DNA of 56,297 nt from CAADGU01 sp964581605 (GTDB lineage Bacteria; Chloroflexota; Anaerolineae; Promineifilales; Promineifilaceae): NCBI GenBank assembly GCA_964581605.1, contig CAZOPF010000029.1:1-56297 (forward strand), read 5' to 3'. Shown in pieces: positions 7,925 to 16,521 of this stretch. The position numbers were made by a program, and so were the translations under genes. The notes beneath the pieces were generated by a model. It was not told the DNA's origin. It saw only the letters and a list, made by a program, of their open reading frames with translations, and searched no databases. The number at the start of each line of letters is the position of its first letter. The first letter of the stretch is position 1.

Positions 7925-9220
7925 CTACTTCCCGGCTAATACCTGATAGGCGATCAATTCGGCCTGCCGCGCCAGGTTAATAGATTCCGCCAAAATGCGC
8001 GCCGATTCCTGTGGACTGTGGAAACCGGTGCTGTTTTCCGAAGAGACAAAATCCCAACGCAAGCTCGCCCCGCGGTGTAACAACAACGCCTCTTCCAACT
8101 CCGCATCCGTCGCCCCTGCCTCACGCGCGGCCACAATAGCATCTATCGCTGCAATAATCGCCTCTTCGCTCTGGCGCAGCAGGCTGGCGGTTGTATCCTG
8201 AATGATCATAACTCTTTCGGCCAATTCTTCCTCCGGCCGATTGTGGCAGGTCTGGCACGATTGGCTAATGTTTTCCAGTGGGCTGCGCAGCCAATGGTCA
8301 GATACCTTCACACTGCCCTCGCGCACATACGGCATGTGGCAGTCGGCACAGGAAACGCCAGAGCGGGCATGGAGGCCACTACTCCACATTTCAAATTCGG
8401 GGTGCTGAATTTTGATCATCGGCGCGCCGGTCTCGGCGTGAGTCCAGTCGGTAAAACCATAACTATCATAATGGGCTTCAATGTTGTCAATGCTGAGTCC
8501 CTGGCTCCAGGGGAAAGTCAGCACCTTGTTGTCGCCCAGGAAGTAATACTCCACATGGCATTGGGCGCAGACGTAGGAGCGCATCTCCTGGCGGGTGGCC
8601 TGGCTCAGGTCAATGCCCCGTTCTTCCATGGCATTGCGGAAAGCAGGACGGGTGATAACCAGTTCCATCGTGTCCGGGTCATGGCAGTCGGCGCAAGAGG
8701 AGCCAAAATGTAGCTGATCTTTCAGGTCGTTATAGGGAGTGTGGTTGAAATTTTCCCAGCCCATTTCGGCAATCAGACTGGGCGCTTCGGCGGCATGGCA
8801 GTTAATACATGCGCCGGGTTGGTTGACGATTTGGACGCGCTCGGTGTTTTCCTGGTCAATTTGGGCATAATAATGGCCGCGTTCTTCATTATGGTCTTTG
8901 CTGAAGGCATAGCCGGCCCACAAACGAACCATGGCCGGGTATCTTTCCAGTTTGCTGTAGGGTTCGGACCCACCATAAGGTGTTTCGCCGTAATTTTCCT
9001 GGGTGCGGGTGAATGAATCATATTGGTGAGGGAAGTTTTGTCCCCAGACGGCCGGGTCTAACTCGCCCTCAGGAATCTCCACTACTTTGAGCGGGTATTC
9101 GGCGGCTTCTTGTTTGCGCTGGGTGATGTTCATCAGTAGCGCGGCCACAACAACGGTTAAGGCGGCGGCTAATATAAAGACGATTACATAGAGCCATTTT
9201 TCTCGTGTCAGATTTTTCAT
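7925..9220 (-). CDS. nrfA: Cytochrome c nitrite reductase, pentaheme (NrfA)
   Basis: Reduces nitrite to ammonium with six electrons on the outer face of the membrane. Its 431 residues have an N-terminal membrane/signal segment (about 9-30) and five heme motifs at 138-142 (CINCH), 176-180 (CADCH), 218-222 (CAQCH), 291-295 (CADCH) and 322-326 (CQTCH). The QCHVEYYF stretch carries the catalytic Tyr region and IQHPEFEMW the active-site His region. The first heme motif is CxxCH and not the classical CxxCK, so the active-site heme would have a histidine or altered ligand; such variants are known in some NrfA lineages. It is 21 bases downstream of nrfH, forming a two-gene operon. An octaheme or hydroxylamine-type reductase is excluded by the heme count. 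Confidence 0.9.
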   Translation of the reverse strand: MKNLTREKWLYVIVFILAAALTVVVAALLMNITQRKQEAAEYPLKVVEIPEGELDPAVWGQNFPHQYDSFTRTQENYGETPYGGSEPYSKLERYPAMVRLWAGYAFSKDHNEERGHYYAQIDQENTERVQIVNQPGACINCHAAEAPSLIAEMGWENFNHTPYNDLKDQLHFGSSCADCHDPDTMELVITRPAFRNAMEERGIDLSQATRQEMRSYVCAQCHVEYYFLGDNKVLTFPWSQGLSIDNIEAHYDSYGFTDWTHAETGAPMIKIQHPEFEMWSSGLHARSGVSCADCHMPYVREGSVKVSDHWLRSPLENISQSCQTCHNRPEEELAERVMIIQDTTASLLRQSEEAIIAAIDAIVAAREAGATDAELEEALLLHRGASLRWDFVSSENSTGFHSPQESARILAESINLARQAELIAYQVLAGK

Positions 9221-9241
9221 ATGTGCTTCACCTCTTGTTTA

Positions 9242-9694
9242 TTAACGGCCGTGCCCCACATTCCCATGGCAGGCCACACAGTCCAGGGTTTCCGTTTCGC
9301 CAGAACCATGCACATTGGCAACCATCGTTTCATGGCAGCCAATACAATTCTCTTCGGCCACCTGTGCATTGAACGGCTTGATCTGAATGGTGTTGGGGAA
9401 GTTCCCGGTCGTAAAGGCCCAACTGTGGTTCCAGCCATTGATCCCTTTTACAATCCACTTTTGGGGAAACGTGTGGGGCGTATGGCAATCATTACAGGTG
9501 GCTACGGCCTGGTGGCTGCCGCGATTCCAGCCATCAAATTGCTCACGCATGACATGGCAGTTCACGCAAGCGTTGGGGTCATCAGATAGATAGGAAGCTC
9601 CCTCTGCATAGCTGAAGGTAAACAAACTCAAACCGGTCAAGATGCCCAAAATGGCGACAACACTTACCGCATACAAGTTTCTTTTCTGGTTCAA
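9242..9694 (-). CDS. nrfH: Tetraheme quinol dehydrogenase subunit (NrfH)
   Basis: A NapC/NirT-family membrane anchor that oxidises quinol and feeds NrfA. Its 150 residues have one N-terminal helix (about 7-29) and four CxxCH motifs at 43-47, 67-71, 117-121 and 139-143; the spacing and ACVNCHVM-REQFDGW pattern are those of NrfH. The start is a TTG, supported by AGGAGG ten bases upstream and a promoter just beyond. It is first in the nrfHA operon and divergent from a large sensor kinase. Confidence 0.93.
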   Translation of the reverse strand: MNQKRNLYAVSVVAILGILTGLSLFTFSYAEGASYLSDDPNACVNCHVMREQFDGWNRGSHQAVATCNDCHTPHTFPQKWIVKGINGWNHSWAFTTGNFPNTIQIKPFNAQVAEENCIGCHETMVANVHGSGETETLDCVACHGNVGHGR

Positions 9695-9717
9695 AGCTAA
9701 CTAACCTCCTGCTGCCT

Positions 9718-9746
9718 ACTATACCGGGATGAAGCGATGTAATCAA
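9718..9746 (-). promoter_or_regulatory. Promoter of nrfHA
   Basis: On the minus strand, TTGATT (9741-9746) and TATAGT (9718-9723) are 17 bases apart; transcription would begin near 9711, about 17 bases before the TTG start. An ACGGCCGT octamer adjoins the -35 box. I found no convincing FNR or NarL box. The rest of the divergent spacer to 9989 shows no further recognisable site. Confidence 0.6.
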
Positions 9747-9989
9747 ACGGCCGTGTCATTTGCTTTATATAACATTTTTCACTTGCCAGCGGGCTATTGT
9801 GGTGGGCGGCTGCCCATGCCATTACCGCCCATAGCACCAAATTGATTTCGCCAAGGCGATGAGCAAGAGCGCCTGTGGGGAATATCGGTTTTTACGGCCG
9901 TGCCTCTTTTTGTCTACCCGTCTGTAAACTACCATGTATACTTCGCTTCGGTGTGGTCACCTTCGGGGGTGGCCTCTACGAAAGTAGCA

Positions 9990-12900
9990 ATGGATTATGT
10001 GATCTTGTATCTGGCAGTGCTGGCAGTTGGCCTGGAAATGGCTCTGATGGTGGTTGGTTATCTGGCGCATCCCCGCGCTTTTGCCAATCGTATTTTTGCT
10101 TTGTTTATGCTGGCGTTGGTATTGAGTGCAGTGGGGGTGATTTTGCAAGTAACCGCCCCCTTTTTTGCTGTGGCTGCTGCGGGTATCTGGCTGCACGCGG
10201 CCGCTATCATTGCGGCGACGACATTGCTGGCACTGTTGTTGCTGGCCTTGTTCGTGCCACATAGCCGTTACAGACGGCCGCTATCCTGGCTGGCAATAGG
10301 GGTAGGGGTCGGCGCTTTCCTGCTGTTGGTAATAGATATTTTTGTCTCATTTGACCTGGTTTATCAGTTTGATGAGGCAGCTTACGTATCTGGTTATCTC
10401 TCGTTGGCTACCTATCTGATGGGCATGTTTGGCCCGCTAATCTATGGTTTAGTGGTGCAATCCACCCATGTGCTGTTCCCCATCCTGATTCTGGTGGCGC
10501 TGCTGACCAATGAGGCACCGCCACGTCAGCGTGCCGCCGGTTGGGGGCTATTAGCCTTGTTAGTAGTAGCCGGCGTTATCAACGGATTTGTGTTATGGCA
10601 GATGCCTGCTCTGGTGGGGTTGACAGGCTCTTTGTCGGTTGCGGTGATGGCTACCTGGGGGATTGTGCGCTATCGCATTTTGTCGCCGACGGAGATTGGA
10701 GAGAAGCAGGCGTTGGATACGGCCGTTTTTGGCATCATTCTGTTTGATGATCAGGGGAAATTGCTGGAATGGAACCAGACCGCCCGCCGCCTGTTGTTAC
10801 TGGAAGGGAATAAAACAACATATACCCTTTGCACGATGTTGGCACAGGTGGCAGAAATGGCCGTCAATCGGGACGGTGTGATGGCATTTATTCAGGAGAC
10901 GGCCATCCCTTTTACCGCCAATCGGGAATTAGGGCTAATCCTGCCCGCCTCGCAATTACCAGGAGAGTCCATCTGGCTGCTGCTGCAATTCACCATCATT
11001 TATGCCGAAAACAAGCCAATCGGCCTGCTATGTACGGTGGAAGACCAGACGGCCGTGCGCACATCACAAAACCAGCTGGAGCAGGCACATCGCTCGCTGG
11101 AAAAATTCGCCTACCATACGACGTTATTGAATGACATTACCCAAACCGGCATCAGCGACTTGAATATCAATGATATGTTGCAGCGGTTTGCCGATAGGCT
11201 GGGCGATCTCTTCGCCCCCATCGGGTGTTACATCACCCTGTGGGACGCTGCCCGGCAACAGGTGTTACCGGGGGCAGCCTATGGCCCTATGCGCCAGGTT
11301 TACCCCACCATCCCCATTTTATACGACCACCCCACCGTGACCGAAGCTGTTCTGCAAACCGGCCGCTATCTGGTTGTGCCAGACCTGGCTCATTCCGACT
11401 ATAACCACTTTTACCAGGTATCTGCTTTTGCTGGCAAATCCATGTTGGCTGTGCCGTTGATTGCCAGCAGCCAGAAATTAGGCGCTATTTTGATTGTGTT
11501 CGATGAAATACGAACAATTACAGCAACAGAAATAAACCTGGGTGAACAGGCAGCCAACCAGATTGCGCTGGCAATTGCCAAAATGCGTTTGTTGGATTTG
11601 GAACGGGCACAGCGGGAATTGGCGGAAACCCTCAATGAAATTGGCACGGCGCTGACGGGGACGCTGGATTACGAGGCGTTGCTGGATATTACCCTGGTAC
11701 AAATTCGGCGTGTGGTGCCTTATGATACGGCCAATATCGCCTTGCTGGAACAAGGTGAAATACGTGTATCCCGTGCCATGGGATATGAGGCGTTTACCAG
11801 TGCAGCGCCGGCTCAACTGGCGGATCGGCCGTTTACGTTAGCGACCATCCCCACATTTCAGCAGATTGTGGAAACCCGGCAGCCCTTATGCCTGCCAGAT
11901 ACGCGCCAATACGGCGGCTGGGTCGTTACACCCGCCACCCGGCATGTGCGTTCCTGGATAGGCGTTCCTTTGTTGATGAGTGATGAGGTCATTGGTTTTT
12001 TATGTGTAGATAAAACACAGCCTGGTTTTTATGATGACGGCCACAAAGAGCGATTGGCGGCCGTAGCAAACCAGGTGGCATTAGCCCTGCAACAGGCGCA
12101 GTTATTTGCTGAATCCCAACGACAGGCACAGCGTCTGTCAATATTGAATGATCTGGCATCGCAGATGGTCAGCCTGGTAACGGTTAAGGAGTTGACTGAC
12201 CTGGTAGCCGAACGGCTATATGAGGATTTTGATTATGACAACGTTGTTATATTTATGATGGCACCTGACAATGCTCAGGAGCTCTTCTTGCAAAGTGTGG
12301 CGGGAATCTATTCTTTTATGACCGACGGCCGCAACCATCGGCAGGCTGTGGGGCAAGGCATTATTGGGCAGGCGGCCGCGCGTGGTGAATACGTTTTGGC
12401 AAACGATACGGCCGCACATCCCGATTTTTTCCAGCCGCCAGGCTTTAACGTCCGCGCCGAACTGGCGATGCCCATCAAAATTGACCAGACCGTTCTGGGC
12501 GTCTTAAACATAGACAGCCGCCACCCACACATATTTGATTATGCCGATATTTCTCTGTTAGCCATTGTGGCGGATCAACTGGCAGCAACCATCCAAAAAG
12601 CCCGCCTGTTTGAACTAACCCACAAACGTGCTCAGGAGTTGGAAACACTGAGCGTCGTGTCGGCCCGCCTGCGGGCCGCCCATACAGTAGCCGATATGCT
12701 GCCCATCGTCCTGGAAAATATCGTGCAGGCCGTGAATGCCACTGTGGGAGTTATTTATCTAAAAGATGAAAGTGGCGAGCAGGTGATTTCTCGTGCGGTT
12801 TATCCGGCAGGCAGTTACACGCTGGGATTAACTCATCGGTTGGGGCAGGGAATTACCGGCCACGTTGCCCAGTCTGGTGAAATGTATTTTTCCCCACATT

Positions 12901-13892
12901 TGCAAGACGACCCGCATTTATTCCGGCATGAAAGCGAGATGGAACATCTGCAAAAGCTGCATACCAGCATTGCCTTACCCCTACAAACAGAAGAAGTCAC
13001 CATTGGCGTTGTGCATATTGGTTTTTCATATGAGTACCAGTTGTCTGATGCTGAGGAGCAGTTGCTCACCTCCCTCACCGATATTGCTGCCAACGCCCTC
13101 TACCGGGCGCAGGTGATGGAATCATTGGAAGAGCGCGTGGAGGAACGTACCCAGGCTCTCCGTAAGGCCAATATCCGCCTGCAAGAACTGGATCGGTTGA
13201 AATCTAAATTTATTTCTGATGTGACCCATGAACTGCGGACGCCGGTCGCCAATTTGAATTTGTATCTCGATTTATTGCGTATTGGTAAGCCGGAAAAGAA
13301 GCAGCATTATATGAATGTGATTGAAACCCAGACGGCTCGTTTGACACAAATTGTGGAAACCACGATGCGGGCACCAGAAGTGGACATGATGACGCCGCCG
13401 GACCAATTTGTGGCGGTCGCTTTGAATGACGTTACGCGCACGGCCGTATCTGCACAGATCGCGCAGATTGCCCGCACCCAAAAGAGTATGCCCGAGATCA
13501 AGTTAGAAACACCACCCCATCTGCCGCCGATAATGGGTGATGCTGCCCAACTTGGCCAGGTGGTGCAGGAGCTTTTGGCAAATGCCGTCAGCTACAGCAC
13601 CCAAGGCCCTATCATCGTCTCCTTGAGTTATCAGACTGATCAACAAATGGTATGCCTGCAAGTAGTAGATCATGGCATGGGTATCGAAGAGGAGGATATG
13701 CCTTATATTTTTGACCGCTTTTACCGGGGACGTCAGGTAGGGCAGTTAACAATTCCCGGCGTGGGCATGGGGCTGTTTATAGCAAGAGAAATTGTGGAAT
13801 GGCACAACGGCCGTATTACCATCCAAAGCACACCCGGCCAAGGCACAACCTGTACGGTGCTGCTACCGGCCGTTAGAGAACAAAATGTCTGA
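9990..13892 (+). CDS. Membrane histidine kinase with PAS and four GAF domains
   Basis: A 1300-residue sensor kinase. Residues 1-230 form about seven membrane helices (7TM sensor type); a PAS-like domain follows (about 235-340, FGIILFDDQGKLLEWNQTA), then four GAF domains (about 377-535, 546-690, 717-870, 884-1040), each opening with an L-N/S-x-I/V pattern. HisKA has its phospho-acceptor at His1080 in VTHELRTP. The HATPase domain has N box QELLANAV, G1 DHGMGIE and G2 GVGMGLFIA. I prefer the ATG at 9990; a GTG at 9900, supplied by an octamer, is possible. No response regulator is adjacent, so it is an orphan kinase. It overlaps ndh by 8 bases and faces nrfHA, suggesting a link to respiratory redox state (inference). 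Confidence 0.9.
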   Translation: MDYVILYLAVLAVGLEMALMVVGYLAHPRAFANRIFALFMLALVLSAVGVILQVTAPFFAVAAAGIWLHAAAIIAATTLLALLLLALFVPHSRYRRPLSWLAIGVGVGAFLLLVIDIFVSFDLVYQFDEAAYVSGYLSLATYLMGMFGPLIYGLVVQSTHVLFPILILVALLTNEAPPRQRAAGWGLLALLVVAGVINGFVLWQMPALVGLTGSLSVAVMATWGIVRYRILSPTEIGEKQALDTAVFGIILFDDQGKLLEWNQTARRLLLLEGNKTTYTLCTMLAQVAEMAVNRDGVMAFIQETAIPFTANRELGLILPASQLPGESIWLLLQFTIIYAENKPIGLLCTVEDQTAVRTSQNQLEQAHRSLEKFAYHTTLLNDITQTGISDLNINDMLQRFADRLGDLFAPIGCYITLWDAARQQVLPGAAYGPMRQVYPTIPILYDHPTVTEAVLQTGRYLVVPDLAHSDYNHFYQVSAFAGKSMLAVPLIASSQKLGAILIVFDEIRTITATEINLGEQAANQIALAIAKMRLLDLERAQRELAETLNEIGTALTGTLDYEALLDITLVQIRRVVPYDTANIALLEQGEIRVSRAMGYEAFTSAAPAQLADRPFTLATIPTFQQIVETRQPLCLPDTRQYGGWVVTPATRHVRSWIGVPLLMSDEVIGFLCVDKTQPGFYDDGHKERLAAVANQVALALQQAQLFAESQRQAQRLSILNDLASQMVSLVTVKELTDLVAERLYEDFDYDNVVIFMMAPDNAQELFLQSVAGIYSFMTDGRNHRQAVGQGIIGQAAARGEYVLANDTAAHPDFFQPPGFNVRAELAMPIKIDQTVLGVLNIDSRHPHIFDYADISLLAIVADQLAATIQKARLFELTHKRAQELETLSVVSARLRAAHTVADMLPIVLENIVQAVNATVGVIYLKDESGEQVISRAVYPAGSYTLGLTHRLGQGITGHVAQSGEMYFSPHLQDDPHLFRHESEMEHLQKLHTSIALPLQTEEVTIGVVHIGFSYEYQLSDAEEQLLTSLTDIAANALYRAQVMESLEERVEERTQALRKANIRLQELDRLKSKFISDVTHELRTPVANLNLYLDLLRIGKPEKKQHYMNVIETQTARLTQIVETTMRAPEVDMMTPPDQFVAVALNDVTRTAVSAQIAQIARTQKSMPEIKLETPPHLPPIMGDAAQLGQVVQELLANAVSYSTQGPIIVSLSYQTDQQMVCLQVVDHGMGIEEEDMPYIFDRFYRGRQVGQLTIPGVGMGLFIAREIVEWHNGRITIQSTPGQGTTCTVLLPAVREQNV

Positions 13893-15198
13893 CCAAATGA
13901 ACAATACCAAACTTCCCCATATCGTCATTATTGGCGCTGGCTTCGGGGGCTTGTGGGCGGCCCGGACACTGGCAAGCAAGAATGTGCGCGTGACAGTGAT
14001 GGATAAGAACAATTACCATACCTTCCTGCCCTTGCTTTATCAGGTGGCGGCGGCCGAAATCGAGCCAGAGCAAATCGGCTATCCGGTACGGGGCATCCTG
14101 CGGCAAATGCCGAATGTGAACTTTTTACTGGCGGAAGCACAGGCGATTCACCTGTCCACGCAGACTATTACCACCAATCGTGGCCAGATAAGCTACGATT
14201 ATCTCATCCTGGCAACGGGCAGCGTAACCCGTTATTTTGGCACACCGGGGGCCGGGCATACCTTTTCGTTGAAGACAATGGAAGAAGGGGTGCGGCTGCG
14301 CAACCATATCCTCACCTGCTTTGAGCGTGCCGTTCAGGCCCCCACGGCCGAAGAACGCCGCCGTTTATTAACGTTTGTGGTGGTGGGCGGTGGCCCAACC
14401 GGTGTGGAGTATGCCGGCGCGCTATCTGAATTGGTGCATCGGCCGCTGCGGATGGATTTCCCGGAACTGGATATAGCGGAAGTTTCCATTGTTTTGCTGG
14501 AAGCAGCCAATCAGTTATTGGGAGGAATGCCCGACTCGCTCGGCAAATATGCCGTGCGTTCTTTGCAGAAGATGGGGGTGACCGTGCTGTTGGAAAAGCG
14601 CGTAACGGCCGTTTCGCCAACGGCCGTTACCCTGCATGACCATTCACAAATTCCCACCCACACCGTCATATGGGTCGCTGGCGTAGGGGGGCAAACGCTG
14701 GCACAAGAGTCCGGGATTGCCGTGCTGGGTAATGGCTGCATCCCGGTGCGCCCCACCCTACAACTGGCAGAGCATGATCACGCTTTTGCCATTGGCGATG
14801 TGGCAGCATTTCCGGCCGAAACCGGGAATGGCTGGCTGCCGATGGTCGCCCAGGTTGCCATTCAGCAAGGTATCCATGCCGCCGATAATATCCATCATCA
14901 TCTCTACGGCCGTCCGCTAACCCCGTTCCGCTATCAAGACAAAGGGTCTATGGCGACTATTGGCCGGAACAAAGCGGTGGTGAACTGGCACGGCCGTGCC
15001 CTCACTGGCTATCTGGCCTGGCTTATCTGGTCAATCATCCACATCATGTATCTCATTGGTTTTCGCAACCGTATCATCGTCATGTTCACCTGGGCCTGGC
15101 ACTACTTCACCTTTGACCAGATGGTTCGCCTGATTATGCCTTCCAGTCAGGTTGCCTGGCCGCTTTCGGAGGAAATTGATGAATTACCAGCAGATTAA
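13885..15198 (+). CDS. ndh: Type II NADH:quinone oxidoreductase (NDH-2)
   Basis: A 437-residue flavoprotein that passes electrons from NADH to quinone without pumping protons. Seen are the FAD dinucleotide fold IVIIGAGFGGLWAA at the N-terminus, the second nucleotide fold VVVGGGPTGVEYAGAL (about residue 165), the FAD-contacting AIGDVAAFP (about 300), and a C-terminal hydrophobic pair of helices (LAWLIWSIIHIMYLIGF) for membrane attachment. The ATG at 13885 overlaps the kinase stop codon by 8 bases, so translation is coupled. It overlaps the next gene by 20 bases. Confidence 0.92.
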   Translation: MSDQMNNTKLPHIVIIGAGFGGLWAARTLASKNVRVTVMDKNNYHTFLPLLYQVAAAEIEPEQIGYPVRGILRQMPNVNFLLAEAQAIHLSTQTITTNRGQISYDYLILATGSVTRYFGTPGAGHTFSLKTMEEGVRLRNHILTCFERAVQAPTAEERRRLLTFVVVGGGPTGVEYAGALSELVHRPLRMDFPELDIAEVSIVLLEAANQLLGGMPDSLGKYAVRSLQKMGVTVLLEKRVTAVSPTAVTLHDHSQIPTHTVIWVAGVGGQTLAQESGIAVLGNGCIPVRPTLQLAEHDHAFAIGDVAAFPAETGNGWLPMVAQVAIQQGIHAADNIHHHLYGRPLTPFRYQDKGSMATIGRNKAVVNWHGRALTGYLAWLIWSIIHIMYLIGFRNRIIVMFTWAWHYFTFDQMVRLIMPSSQVAWPLSEEIDELPAD

Positions 15199-15661
15199 AA
15201 TGGCAAAGACAAAACATATCGCCCTGGTGGCCCATGACAACAAGAAAGACGATTTATTAGCATGGGCCAGTTTTAATAAAGAAACGTTACAACGCCATAT
15301 TTTGTATGCCACAGGCACAACCGGTTGGATATTACAAGAGGCGTTAGCCTTGCCCGTTCAACGCATGTTAAGCGGCCCGTTGGGTGGCGACCAGCAGATT
15401 GGGGCGAAGATTGCTGAAGGCAAAATTGATTGTCTTATTTTCTTTTGGGATCCACTGCTGGCACAGCCTCATGACCCGGATGTGAAGGCGCTGCTGCGGT
15501 TGGCGGCCGTATGGAACATCCCCATCGCCACAAACCGCACAACGGCCGATTTCCTCATCTCTTCCCCCCTGATGCACGCCGAATATGACCGCCTCCTGGT
15601 AGATTATGGCGAATACAAAGAACGACTCAGCCATCAATATGGTAAGGGTGCATCGGTCTAA
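15179..15661 (+). CDS. mgsA: Methylglyoxal synthase
   Basis: Converts dihydroxyacetone phosphate to methylglyoxal and phosphate, an overflow shunt when glycolytic phosphates build up. The 160 residues include IALVAHDNKK, the phosphate site TGTTG, the catalytic-Asp segment SGPLGGDQQIGAKI and DCLIFFWDPLLAQPHDPDVK, all near-invariant in MgsA. GGAGGA at 15168-15173 selects the start at 15179; ATG at 15200 would also give a plausible protein. It overlaps ndh by 20 bases, so sensor kinase, ndh and mgsA appear to be one translationally coupled unit. Confidence 0.93.
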   Translation: MNYQQIKMAKTKHIALVAHDNKKDDLLAWASFNKETLQRHILYATGTTGWILQEALALPVQRMLSGPLGGDQQIGAKIAEGKIDCLIFFWDPLLAQPHDPDVKALLRLAAVWNIPIATNRTTADFLISSPLMHAEYDRLLVDYGEYKERLSHQYGKGASV

Positions 15662-15778
15662 GCGGGTAAGTGGGTAACTGAGTTATTAGGTAATGAAGCT
15701 TAACCAGTCACTCGATCACCCAACCACCCAAGCACTCAAATACCTAAACACTCAAACACTGAATCACTGAATCACCTC
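15662..15778. repeat. Hairpin built of phased 8-nt repeats
   Basis: The left half has units such as GCGGGTAA, GTGGGTAA, CTGAGTTA; the right half has ATCACCCA, ACCACCCA, AGCACTCA, AATCACTG. The halves are approximate reverse complements around AAGCTT (about 15697). It begins at the mgsA stop codon and fills the spacer to the next gene. Confidence 0.8.
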
Positions 15779-15788
15779 CTTAAATCCC

Positions 15789-16418
15789 ATGAAAATCTAT
15801 GACCTGACTCTCCCTATTACCCCTGATCTCATTGTCTGGCCAGGCGATCCGCCGCTGCACTTTTCGCAGCCTGCCCGTCTGGACAAGGGAGACATCTGCA
15901 CCGTTACCCGCCTGAGCCTCAGTGTGCATACGGGCACACATCTGGATGCACCTGCTCATTTTGTGCGTGGTGGGGCAGGCGTGGAAACCTTACCCCTGGC
16001 AACACTTATTGGCCCGGCACTGTTGGTGGAAGCGCTGACGGCCGATGCGCTGACGGCCGATGTGTTCGCTGCCCTGCCCATTCCCCCTGGCACGGAACGG
16101 TTGTTGGTGAAAACCCGCAACGCCGCCCGCTGGCCCGCCGGTGAAACACACTTTTATGAACCATATGTGGCGGTGACGGCCGATGGCGCACACTGGCTGG
16201 TGGAAAATGGCATAAAGCTCATTGGGGTAGATTATTTATCGGTGGCCCCGTTTGCAGACCTGGTGGAACCGCATGTCATCTTGCTCGAAGCAGGGCTTAT
16301 TCCAGTGGAAGGGCTGCATTTGCATGGTGTTCCAGCCGGGATATACCAGCTTATCTGCCTGCCATTGCTCATCCCCGGCAGCGATGGCGCGCCGTGTCGG
16401 GTTGTCCTCATGGCGTAG
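15789..16418 (+). CDS. Cyclase-family hydrolase (kynurenine formamidase-like)
   Basis: A 209-residue protein of the metal-dependent cyclase/arylformamidase family. The defining metal motif HTGTHLDAPAHF is at about residues 47-58, and the C-terminal HGVPAGIYQLICLPLLI is typical. The best-known activity is hydrolysis of N-formylkynurenine, but most homologues are of unknown substrate and no other tryptophan-degradation gene is here. A 15-base duplication around the octamer variant ACGGCCGA gives the tandem ALTAD-ALTAD near residue 82. There is no clear Shine-Dalgarno sequence, and the gene follows a repeat hairpin, so co-transcription with mgsA is uncertain. Confidence 0.85.
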   Translation: MKIYDLTLPITPDLIVWPGDPPLHFSQPARLDKGDICTVTRLSLSVHTGTHLDAPAHFVRGGAGVETLPLATLIGPALLVEALTADALTADVFAALPIPPGTERLLVKTRNAARWPAGETHFYEPYVAVTADGAHWLVENGIKLIGVDYLSVAPFADLVEPHVILLEAGLIPVEGLHLHGVPAGIYQLICLPLLIPGSDGAPCRVVLMA

Positions 16419-16521
16419 GTCACTATGCCCCGCCTGTGACTTCTGGCACATCTGTTGTGGGGGCACGGCCGTTAAACTGGTGTTTTAGGGCGTTGCTGTT
16501 TGAGTATTGTTGCATCGCGGA

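Noticed and set aside
9755..9870. FNR or CRP box between nrfHA and the sensor kinase
   Set aside because: TTGAT-like half-sites occur but no spaced TTGAT-N4-ATCAA match was found.
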